A stretch of 8,782 nt of DNA, from assembly GCA_023266955.1 (NCBI GenBank), contig JAHFOH010000046.1, positions 1-8,782 on the forward strand. The letters run 5' to 3'. The translations under genes and the position numbers were made by a program. How positions within the stretch are numbered: the first letter of the stretch is position 1; each line of letters opens with the position of its first letter. Positions 1 through 5,417 of the stretch are shown here, in pieces. The notes under the pieces are model-generated. The model was not told where the DNA came from. It was given only the letters and a program-made list of their open reading frames with translations, and made no database searches. Origin of the DNA: Nitrososphaerota archaeon. Its GTDB lineage: Archaea; Thermoproteota; Nitrososphaeria; Nitrososphaerales; JAHFOH01.

Positions 1-138
1 CTTGGACAGCCGCTTTATCCGGCTATAGACAACAGAAGGATTAACGTCAATCTTCTTGCTGAGCTTAGGCACCGATATAGATGCGTCCTGAACAAGCTCT
101 GCAAGAATCCGCATATCTATTTCATCGATTTTTCCCAA
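1..138 (-). CDS. Lrp/AsnC-family transcriptional regulator, N-terminal part (runs off the left edge)
   Basis: The minus strand reads 46 open codons from a TTG at 138-136 to the window edge. The peptide begins MGKIDEIDMRILAELVQDAS and continues through VPKLSKKIDVNPSVVYSRIK, which is the usual N-terminal helix-turn-helix of Lrp/AsnC proteins (pattern: D..D..IL..L..D.R.s...la..v..s...v..Ri..L). The start is supported by an AAGGAG ribosome binding site at 151-146, seven bases upstream. The C-terminal ligand-binding RAM domain would lie outside the window, so completeness and effector cannot be judged. Family members bind DNA as dimers or octamers and often answer to amino acids. The gene is divergent from the carbamoyltransferase, so regulating itself, and perhaps that neighbour, is plausible but inferred. 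The family call is fairly sure; the target is not. Confidence 0.8.
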   Translation of the reverse strand, partial: MGKIDEIDMRILAELVQDASISVPKLSKKIDVNPSVVYSRIKRLSK

Positions 139-145
139 GAACGCT

Positions 146-151
146 CTCCTT
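146..151 (-). promoter_or_regulatory. Ribosome binding site AAGGAG for the Lrp/AsnC gene
   Basis: AAGGAG on the minus strand lies seven bases ahead of the TTG at 138-136. It decides the start, because the next in-frame ATG (codon 9) would cut into the helix-turn-helix domain. Confidence 0.65.
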
Positions 152-156
152 GCTAG

Positions 157-195
157 GAAAGTTGAATAAAAGCGGTAAATAAGGTTAAAACTTTC
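157..195. promoter_or_regulatory. Candidate operator: spaced inverted repeat GAAAGTT/AACTTTC
   Basis: GAAAGTT at 157-163 is matched by AACTTTC at 189-195, a perfect 7-base inverted repeat with centres 32 bases apart, about three helical turns. The A/T-rich stretch between them contains TATA-like sequences for the minus-strand regulator gene (TTTTAA around 192-186, TTATTTA around 183-177). Two half-sites on one face of the helix around a promoter would suit binding by an Lrp-type regulator and autoregulation. That role is inferred from position only, and a 7-base match in A/T-rich DNA can arise by chance. Confidence 0.35.
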
Positions 196-277
196 ACAAT
201 GGGACGCCAGAAGGATTGGCTTCCTAGAACTGAATTGTATGATTGTTAAGGATTTTAGTCATTTCTAAGCCTAGAAG

Positions 278-288
278 CGATAAATACC
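278..288 (+). promoter_or_regulatory. TATA box (ATAAATA) for the carbamoyltransferase gene
   Basis: CGATAAATACC contains ATAAATA at 280-286. With the usual archaeal spacing of about 25 bases, transcription would begin near 306-311, only a few bases ahead of the TTG start at 317. No ribosome binding site is visible, so the message is probably leaderless or nearly so. The rest of the 139-316 spacer shows only a CCTAGAA direct repeat (223-229 and 270-276), which I do not interpret. Confidence 0.5.
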
Positions 289-316
289 CTATTCTGAGCG
301 CTGTATCTTCAATGAA

Positions 317-1342
317 TTGAATCCGAGCAAGCTTCGTGGACGAGATTTGATAACAACTCAGGAGTGGAGCAAGGAGGAACTCGCCTACACGCTGGATGTC
401 GCCCGGAGCTTCAAGAAAAAGTACCGTAGAGGTAGCCTACCGCAGGTACTGAAGAACAAAACCTTCTTCATGCTCTTCTATAACACCTCCACTCGAACTA
501 GAGCCTCCTTCGAAGCGGCTGCGACGGTTCTAGGTGGCCACGCGCAATTCATAGACTTTGCCACAACGCGTGGCCCCGAGGGAGAAGCGGTCAAGGACAT
601 TGCCAGAATGTACGAAAGATATGGGCACGGACTTGGCGTTCGTATTCTTGAATCCGCGGTGAACTACGAATACGGAAAAGGCAACGAAATTCTCAGGGAA
701 TATGCTGCATATACCAACATTCCAGTTATCAACATGGCTGACGATATGTACCATCCATGCCAAGGTTTAGCAGATGTTCTCACAATACAGGAGAAATTCC
801 CTAGGTTTAGGGGGAAAAGATACGTGATCATGTGGGCTTACTCCGACCGGATTCGCTCGTGGGGAAGTGTTCAGGAGGAGATGCTGATAGCGTCTCGATC
901 CGGTATTGACGTCACGCTTTGCTATCCGCGTGGCTTCGAGCTAGACGAGAAAATCGTCCTCCAGACAAGAAAAAACGCTGAAGAGAGTGGTAGCACCTTC
1001 GAAATTTCTCATGAGCCTGCCGACGCCGTAGACGGTGCGCACATCATCTTTCCTAGAAGTTGGGCCAGCCATGAATGTGTTCTTACTGGACTCAATAAAT
1101 TCGGGAAGGAAAGAGAAGTCACAATTCATAACAAGTACAGTAACTGGATTATGAATCAGAATCTTCTCGACAAGATGAACAAGAATGCTGCAGTGATGCA
1201 CGTACTGCCAGTGTTCCGGGGACAGGAAGCGACTGACGAGGTGATGGACGGAGCGAAGTCCTTAATCGTTGAGCAGGCTGAGAACAGGCTTCACGTTCAG
1301 ACTGCCGTGCTGGCCTTAACTATGGCGGGCAAAATTCTCTAG
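317..1342 (+). CDS. Carbamoyltransferase of the knotted YgeW/acetylornithine-carbamoyltransferase-like type
   Basis: A cytoplasmic enzyme of 341 residues expected to move a carbamoyl group between carbamoyl phosphate and an amine. The carbamoyl-phosphate site is intact: STRTR at 58-62 and HPCQ at 146-149. The C-terminal amino-acid region has HVLP at 295-298 followed by RGQEATDEVMDG, where ornithine carbamoyltransferases have HCLP. The classical SMG ornithine loop is absent. Instead WAYS (173-176), a GIDVTL..P.G stretch (196-206) and FPRSWAS (245-251) match my recollection of YgeW and related knotted enzymes (WAYS, FGMDVTL, YPKSWAP). The loop after WAYS is the right length but lacks the prolines typical of the knot. 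TTG at 317 is the only reasonable start; the ATG at 312 meets a stop after two codons, and an in-frame stop lies at 281. Carbamate kinase converges on it nine bases downstream. Family membership is certain; substrate is unknown, and arginine synthesis (argF) cannot be excluded. Confidence 0.85.
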   Translation: MNPSKLRGRDLITTQEWSKEELAYTLDVARSFKKKYRRGSLPQVLKNKTFFMLFYNTSTRTRASFEAAATVLGGHAQFIDFATTRGPEGEAVKDIARMYERYGHGLGVRILESAVNYEYGKGNEILREYAAYTNIPVINMADDMYHPCQGLADVLTIQEKFPRFRGKRYVIMWAYSDRIRSWGSVQEEMLIASRSGIDVTLCYPRGFELDEKIVLQTRKNAEESGSTFEISHEPADAVDGAHIIFPRSWASHECVLTGLNKFGKEREVTIHNKYSNWIMNQNLLDKMNKNAAVMHVLPVFRGQEATDEVMDGAKSLIVEQAENRLHVQTAVLALTMAGKIL

Positions 1343-1351
1343 TTTCAGCAG

Positions 1352-2296
1352 CTAGCGTCTGATGTGTGTGCCTGATCTTCCTTCTAATGCATCCACAAGT
1401 TTGTCCAATTCAGCGATTATTGCCTCCTCTCCTCCACTTTCTACGAACCTTAGTGCAGCAGTCACCTTTGGGCCCATACTCCCCTCTTTGAAGTGACCTT
1501 CATCGAATATCTTCTTCATTTCATCCGGAGTCGAATGGGTAATGAGTCTGGCGTTTGAGGTTCCGTAATCTACGTATGCTCCAGGTACGTCCGTCAGGAT
1601 AATGAATTTATTGGCCCCAATCAGCGTTGCCAGCCTCTCGCCAGCCAGGTCCTTGTCTATGACAGCTTCAACTCCCTCAGCATAACCCTCTTCCTCGGTA
1701 ATCGGTATTCCACCCCCTCCGCAAGCCACCACCACGAATCCGCTGTCGAGTAGTGATCTTATCGCATACCTTTCGGCTATGATCTTAGGGTCTGGAGAAG
1801 GCACGACTCTCCTATATCCTCTCCCCGCGTCCTCCTTGATGACGATTTGTGGGATTTCCTCCTTGACCTTTTCAGCCTCAGCCTTAGTGTAGAATGGCCC
1901 AACCGGCTTCGTCGGATTCGAAAATGCAGGATCGTTCTTATCCACGATGACCCTCGTGACTACCGTTATCACGTATTTGTCCATCTTACGTTTCTTCAAT
2001 TCGTTCCTCAGGGCTTGTTGAATCATATATCCTATGAATCCCTGTGTTTCAGCCCCGCACGCATCTAGCGGTAATGGCGGAACAATGTTCTTAGCAGCCT
2101 CATGTCTCAGCAAGGTCGAACCAACCTGCGGTCCGTTGCCATGAGTGATCACGATTCGATACCCCCTTTCGATCAAGTCCGCAATCTTCGTAACGGTATT
2201 TCTTACGTTGCGATACTGTTCGGCGAATGATCCTCGTTCACCCCTTTGCAGTATGGCGTTTCCGCCCAAGGCAATCACAATAACAGGTGCTTCCAA
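1352..2296 (-). CDS. arcC: Carbamate kinase
   Basis: This catalyses the reversible reaction carbamoyl phosphate + ADP = carbamate + ATP in the cytoplasm. The 314 residues match the normal family length. Visible amino-acid-kinase motifs in order are ALGGNA (9-14), HGNGPQVG (52-59), NPTKPVGPFY (127-136), CGGGGIP (192-198), DKDLAGERLA (214-223), the ILTDVPGAY nucleotide-site segment (233-241), GSMGPKV (272-278) and a C-terminal SGTHI. Nothing essential appears missing. The start is TTG at 2296-2294, since the preserved N-terminal strand VIVIALGGNA begins right after it; no good ribosome binding site is seen. It converges with the carbamoyltransferase (nine bases between stop codons), so the two genes are not one operon but are very likely functionally linked. 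Carbamoyl phosphate made by the transferase running backwards would give ATP, CO2 and ammonia; the reverse direction could supply carbamoyl phosphate. Confidence 0.95.
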   Translation of the reverse strand: MEAPVIVIALGGNAILQRGERGSFAEQYRNVRNTVTKIADLIERGYRIVITHGNGPQVGSTLLRHEAAKNIVPPLPLDACGAETQGFIGYMIQQALRNELKKRKMDKYVITVVTRVIVDKNDPAFSNPTKPVGPFYTKAEAEKVKEEIPQIVIKEDAGRGYRRVVPSPDPKIIAERYAIRSLLDSGFVVVACGGGGIPITEEEGYAEGVEAVIDKDLAGERLATLIGANKFIILTDVPGAYVDYGTSNARLITHSTPDEMKKIFDEGHFKEGSMGPKVTAALRFVESGGEEAIIAELDKLVDALEGRSGTHIRR

Positions 2297-2303
2297 AGAA
2301 ATT

Positions 2304-2319
2304 CCTACCAGAAGGTAGG
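2304..2319 (-). promoter_or_regulatory. Perfect 6-bp hairpin/operator just ahead of carbamate kinase
   Basis: CCTACC at 2304-2309 pairs exactly with GGTAGG at 2314-2319 across a four-base loop. The element ends seven bases before the TTG start. Given the TATA-like box at 2346-2338, transcription would start at about 2318-2312, so the element either forms the extreme 5' end of the mRNA or is a protein-binding palindrome over the transcription start. Both readings are inference. Confidence 0.4.
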
Positions 2320-2337
2320 CGAGTTTTCGACGGTTTT

Positions 2338-2346
2338 CATTTAAGG
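2338..2346 (-). promoter_or_regulatory. TATA-like box CCTTAAATG for carbamate kinase
   Basis: The minus strand reads CCTTAAATG from 2346 to 2338, about 45 bases ahead of the TTG start. It is the best TATA match in the divergent spacer for this strand, and it predicts a short leader holding the hairpin at 2304-2319. Confidence 0.45.
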
Positions 2347-2374
2347 CTTCGCGACGTCAAGGTGGCATTGAACC

Positions 2375-2382
2375 TTAGCTAA
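2375..2382. repeat. Palindrome TTAGCTAA between two divergent promoters
   Basis: A perfect 8-base palindrome lies roughly midway between the minus-strand TATA-like box (2338-2346) and the plus-strand box (2403-2409). It is a possible shared operator, but it is short and unsupported by a second copy in this window. Confidence 0.2.
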
Positions 2383-2402
2383 CGCATTTTTTGACGCAAT
2401 TC

Positions 2403-2409
2403 TTTATAG
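2403..2409 (+). promoter_or_regulatory. TATA box TTTATAG for the HExxH gene
   Basis: CTTTATAGC fits the archaeal TATA consensus well. It predicts transcription starting near 2431-2434, about ten bases ahead of the TTG at 2442. No ribosome binding site is present, so translation is likely leaderless or nearly so. Confidence 0.55.
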
Positions 2410-2441
2410 CCCTGTAAGCTGCTCTGACGGCAAATAGCCTC

Positions 2442-3128
2442 TTGGACCCCCTCTTCAAAATTAAGTCTAATGGCGAAGGAGCACTCTTACGAGCTGACAT
2501 AGTTCGAAGCATCAAAGAAAGATTCAGATTCGTCAGAGAAGGCGTGAATAGGGTCGAGAAGGCTGCCGGCCTGCGATATCCGCAATATTACGTCGAGCCA
2601 GTATTATCTGTGGCTTCTACTCCTTTGGAAATCGGACAACTAGGAGCCATGTTCGCAAGAACTGTTCCAGTGAAAGTTCTAAGCAAGCTTGAAATCTGGG
2701 TTCAGCTTTCCACCCCACTCATTCTCTTTGGAGGCAAGCCAACAATTCACGCTGTCTTGGCACACGAGTTCCTTCACTATGTAGAATTCATGCGACGTCT
2801 GAAAAGCATGGACCTCCTATCTGGGGGAGCATCGAGCAGTATTTTCGAATCAGGATACAGCGATAATGAAGCCCTATTCGATGCGAAGCTGATTTTCAAG
2901 GATAGATCACTGATTACCCTCTTGAGGAAGAAGTTTCAAGGAGGGCTCATCGACAATAGTCTGACGAGTAAGACTGCAACACGCTGGGTGGAGAAAGGCC
3001 TACCAACAGTTCGGATTCCCCCTGAGAGTAACATTGTAAAGCTTCCTGTCTCATCCCTCCTTGGGGCTAGGATCGATCCTAAACTGAGGAAGAAGCTTGA
3101 TGAACTCAGAAGGGCCAAGACGAAATAG
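2442..3128 (+). CDS. Putative zinc-dependent metallopeptidase-like protein (HExxH), unrecognised family
   Basis: I do not recognise this 228-residue protein as a named family. It holds AHEFLHYVEFMRRL with a HExxH zinc motif at 108-112 (H108, E109, H112). NEALFD follows at 142-147, resembling the N-E-x-x-x-D helix that gives the third zinc ligand (here E143) in gluzincins; the 31-residue spacing from H112 is within what such families allow. The segment before the motif (77-107) looks like strands leading to the active-site helix, and the C terminus (213-228) is lysine/arginine rich. No signal peptide or membrane span is seen, so it is probably cytoplasmic. TTG at 2442 is chosen because a TATA box lies about 36 bases upstream; the frame is open back to a stop at 2415 with no ATG or GTG. 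It is probably co-transcribed with the following nucleotidyltransferase-kinase gene. Enzyme activity is inferred from motifs only. Confidence 0.7.
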   Translation: MDPLFKIKSNGEGALLRADIVRSIKERFRFVREGVNRVEKAAGLRYPQYYVEPVLSVASTPLEIGQLGAMFARTVPVKVLSKLEIWVQLSTPLILFGGKPTIHAVLAHEFLHYVEFMRRLKSMDLLSGGASSSIFESGYSDNEALFDAKLIFKDRSLITLLRKKFQGGLIDNSLTSKTATRWVEKGLPTVRIPPESNIVKLPVSSLLGARIDPKLRKKLDELRRAKTK

Positions 3129-3150
3129 TTCGAGCGCGGCAGTCATACGG

Positions 3151-4779
3151 ATGGACAATGAGGAGAGGCTCAAAGTATTAGAGACGATCAAGAGTGTTTC
3201 AAGCGAGGCGAAGCCTCGTGCGGTCTGCGTTTACGGCTCCCATGTAGCCGGCTACGCAAAAGCTGACAGCGACTACGATGTGCTAATTGTTCTCCCGAAC
3301 TTTCAACCCAAAGTGAGGTACAAATACATCAGCAACCAAGCGGAAGTCTCGGCATTACTAGTAGACTCTGAAGCCCTCGAGAAGGATGCTGCAAAGGCCA
3401 GTTTGGGTGAGTTCGTGGTTGGAAGATTACTGAATGTGTACGAGCCGTTAGAGGGCGAAGCATTCTTGGAGCAGGTTGAATTTCTCTTCAAAAGACGAGT
3501 ATTCATTGAGACGCTGCAAGAAGTTGCTGGCAGTGTGGGGGAATTCGCGTCTGAGCTGCTGTTGCCGATTAGCTATTTTCTCTTCGAAAAGATAAGGAAA
3601 CGAGCAGCAATATATCCACCCGCGCTTTACAGCTACTCAAAGACGTATTCAAAACAACTGATCAGTCACAATCTTCCGCCAGCCCTAAACGCCTTCGAGG
3701 GGATCGCGAGACAGTTCGCCCAAGAAGGAATTGTGACGTACGACAATGGCTACGTTGGAATCCCTCAGAAGTCCGCGAGTCATATACAGGTTTCAAAAGT
3801 GTCAGCCGCCTTAACCCAGACTGCCAGGGGAGTCCGACAATATGCGGTTCACGGCTACGCTGGCAGGGTAGGACTCGGCGTTGTCAGGAAGGAAGTAGCA
3901 TCGAAGTTAAGCAGGTCAAAGGAGATAGAATCAGTTCCCGACGAAATAAGACTGCCAAAATCACTTTGGAAAGTTGAGGAAGGGAGGCTTATAGCAGAGA
4001 GCGACGATTGGCTGCGACCGACAGCCGAAGCCTTAGGCTTCGACAAGAATGTTAAGGTCACTGAACACGGGCCTGACGAGCTATATTACACTTCCACGAC
4101 TTATACATTAGAACAAGCAGACAAGAAAGTCTCGGTCGCAGTCAAGAGATTCCGAGATATCTGGGCGGTTAAATGGGCCTTCCTGAAGCTCTGGGCTCTT
4201 CCAGGAAAGACCTTCGACCTAACACCTCTAAGTAGACTTCGACGAGAATATCATGCCAGCAGAGAGCTGAGGAAAATTGGGTTGAATACTCCGGAGATTG
4301 TATGCGTAATGCTGGCAGATCGCATTCTGATTACGAAGTTCATCGACGGAGTAGACTTGGGCAGAGTGGTGTCATCTATCCACTCTGGTCGCTCTCACAA
4401 TACCACGCCGTTGACTGCATACGGGGAAGCAATCAGCATTGCGCATAGTCATGGCTACACTATCGGCGACACGAAGCCAAGTAACGCGGTCATTCAGAAT
4501 GATAGGCTCTTTCTTGTTGACTTGGAGCAGGCTGGAGAAGGAGGGGACAGGTCATGGGATATCGCGGAATTCATCTACTATTCCAATAAGCTAACCCTCA
4601 ATGCTAGTGCAGCTAAAGTCATCACAGATTCATTTCTAGAGGGCTACATGAGGATTGGCGACAGAAAAGCCGTGCAGAATGCACTGAACCTAAAGTATCT
4701 AGCCCCCTTTGAGCCCCTCATCCTTCCTACTGTGGCGAAGGCGGTGCGTGACACGATCAAAAGCAGACTGCGAGAATGA
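3151..4779 (+). CDS. Nucleotidyltransferase-kinase fusion protein (pol beta-type NTase + Bud32/RIO-like kinase), function unknown
   Basis: Three parts are visible in 542 residues. Residues 1-110 form a minimal nucleotidyltransferase with VYGSHVAG (27-34; G29, S30) and the metal pair D41-x-D43 in SDYDVLIVL. Residues 111-300 are unassigned and include a possible winged helix (175-205, EGIVTYDNGYVGI). Residues 308-542 resemble a Bud32/RIO-type kinase: ATP lysine K332 in VAVKRF, helix-C glutamate E366 in LRREY, catalytic loop GDTKPSN (439-445; D440, K442, N445), metal aspartate D457 in LVDLEQ, and RSWDIAEF (467-474). HGD is IGD and DFG is DLE, departures seen in atypical kinases. ATG at 3151 starts just ahead of the NTase domain; an upstream TTG-ATG at 3097-3102 would add 17 or 18 residues, overlapping the previous gene. 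The gene follows the HExxH gene by 22 bases and converges on S27ae, where Kae1-Bud32 often lies in archaea. Substrates are unknown; the two activities are inferred. Confidence 0.75.
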   Translation: MDNEERLKVLETIKSVSSEAKPRAVCVYGSHVAGYAKADSDYDVLIVLPNFQPKVRYKYISNQAEVSALLVDSEALEKDAAKASLGEFVVGRLLNVYEPLEGEAFLEQVEFLFKRRVFIETLQEVAGSVGEFASELLLPISYFLFEKIRKRAAIYPPALYSYSKTYSKQLISHNLPPALNAFEGIARQFAQEGIVTYDNGYVGIPQKSASHIQVSKVSAALTQTARGVRQYAVHGYAGRVGLGVVRKEVASKLSRSKEIESVPDEIRLPKSLWKVEEGRLIAESDDWLRPTAEALGFDKNVKVTEHGPDELYYTSTTYTLEQADKKVSVAVKRFRDIWAVKWAFLKLWALPGKTFDLTPLSRLRREYHASRELRKIGLNTPEIVCVMLADRILITKFIDGVDLGRVVSSIHSGRSHNTTPLTAYGEAISIAHSHGYTIGDTKPSNAVIQNDRLFLVDLEQAGEGGDRSWDIAEFIYYSNKLTLNASAAKVITDSFLEGYMRIGDRKAVQNALNLKYLAPFEPLILPTVAKAVRDTIKSRLRE

Positions 4780-4826
4780 GGCGGAATAGGACTGTTTCGC
4801 AGAAAAAGGATTACTTTTCCCTCGAC
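4780..4826. terminator. Shared convergent terminator region
   Basis: Forty-seven bases separate the convergent stop codons. The minus strand carries T5 (4807-4803) downstream of S27ae, and the plus strand carries T4 in ACTTTTCC (4813-4820) downstream of the kinase fusion. Archaeal termination relies mainly on T tracts, so both could work. The tracts are short and no hairpin is obvious. Confidence 0.4.
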
Positions 4827-5021
4827 CTACCCTGATTTCCTGAAGATAGCATAGCCGCAATGCCCGCAGGATGCACGGTCTGAGTGTTCAGCGAGGAAGT
4901 ATCCTTTGCCACACCTCGGACAGTCTTTTCTTAGCCTAGTGACTGTGCTTCCCTCAACTTTGTAGAACTTCCAGACTTGAGGGCTTACCTTCGGCTTAGA
5001 GGCCTTCTTCTCTTCAGACAT
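4827..5021 (-). CDS. rps27ae: Small ribosomal subunit protein S27ae (eS31)
   Basis: A 64-residue zinc-ribbon protein of the small ribosomal subunit. Four cysteines form the C-x2-C...C-x2-C ribbon at 34, 37, 52 and 55 (DCPRCGKGYFLAEH, then SCGHCGYAIF), which is the archaeal S27ae pattern without the ubiquitin fused in eukaryotes. The N terminus is lysine rich. The ATG at 5021-5019 lies three bases after the S24e stop, so the two are translationally close and almost surely one transcript. It is the last gene of the minus-strand information-processing cluster. Length is normal for archaea. Confidence 0.93.
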   Translation of the reverse strand: MSEEKKASKPKVSPQVWKFYKVEGSTVTRLRKDCPRCGKGYFLAEHSDRASCGHCGYAIFRKSG

Positions 5022-5024
5022 ATC

Positions 5025-5369
5025 TCATTTCTTCTTTGGTGCCTCGGAGGGCTTCGTCTTCTTAGCTTCCTCGGCAAGTTTCTTTCGTTCCTCCCTCGAC
5101 AGAAGTCTGAGAAAGAGATGCTTCGCTAACTGCTTCTTTGCCTCAGTCTCATCCTTGAAGATGTAGAAGCTTGCAGAGAGGTCTCTGGTTCCGGATTGAC
5201 CCTGCATTCTAATCAGATACACATTCTCTGGATCGACACGTATCTTCTTTGCAACAGCTTTGATAGCCTCCTGTCTTGTCATCGATCCTGCTGAAGACTT
5301 GAACGTGCAGAAGACCTCGCGCCTTTGCAGCAGCTTGTTAAATTCGTCTCCAGCGATCTTGAATGACAA
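5025..5369 (-). CDS. rps24e: Small ribosomal subunit protein S24e (eS24)
   Basis: A 114-residue ribosomal protein. The N-terminal NKLLQRREVFCTF (12-24) is the family hallmark (NPLLxRxEV in most archaea), followed by TRQEAIKAVAKKI and the VYLIRMQGQSGTRDLSASFYIF core (50-71), then a YIF..ETEAKK segment. The tail from about 92 is charged and lysine rich. The start is a TTG at 5369-5367, supported by GAGGT at 5381-5377 seven bases upstream; no ATG or GTG precedes it in the short gap. A 48-base spacer to the upstream dephospho-CoA kinase gene contains a TATA-like CTAAATACG, so an extra promoter is possible. S27ae follows after three bases. Confidence 0.93.
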   Translation of the reverse strand: MSFKIAGDEFNKLLQRREVFCTFKSSAGSMTRQEAIKAVAKKIRVDPENVYLIRMQGQSGTRDLSASFYIFKDETEAKKQLAKHLFLRLLSREERKKLAEEAKKTKPSEAPKKK

Positions 5370-5376
5370 TCCGTTG

Positions 5377-5381
5377 ACCTC
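5377..5381 (-). promoter_or_regulatory. Ribosome binding site GAGGT deciding the S24e TTG start
   Basis: GAGGT on the minus strand, with a seven-base spacer to TTG at 5369-5367, matches the archaeal 16S anti-Shine-Dalgarno sequence. It supports a TTG start where no ATG or GTG is available. Confidence 0.6.
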
Positions 5382-5399
5382 GACCCGTCCTTTCCAAGC

Positions 5400-5408
5400 G
5401 TATTTAGA
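5400..5408 (-). promoter_or_regulatory. Possible internal TATA-like box ahead of S24e
   Basis: The minus strand reads TCTAAATAC here, similar to the ATAAATACC box of the carbamoyltransferase gene. The predicted transcription start (about 5380-5376) would fall on the ribosome binding site, so either the mRNA is leaderless or the match is chance. Confidence 0.25.
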
Positions 5409-5417
5409 GTTTCTAAC

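Noticed and set aside
139..316. Small RNA gene or riboswitch in the spacer before the carbamoyltransferase
   Set aside because: No convincing stem or known motif was found; the predicted transcription start near 308 leaves no leader to hold a riboswitch.
2385..2392. T6 tract on plus as a terminator
   Set aside because: It lies in a divergent promoter region, so no plus-strand transcript is expected to arrive there.
3151..3480. N-terminal NTase domain as an MNT-HEPN toxin-antitoxin component
   Set aside because: The domain is fused to a large kinase-bearing protein and no HEPN motif (Rx4-6H in a small helical protein) is evident in the neighbour.
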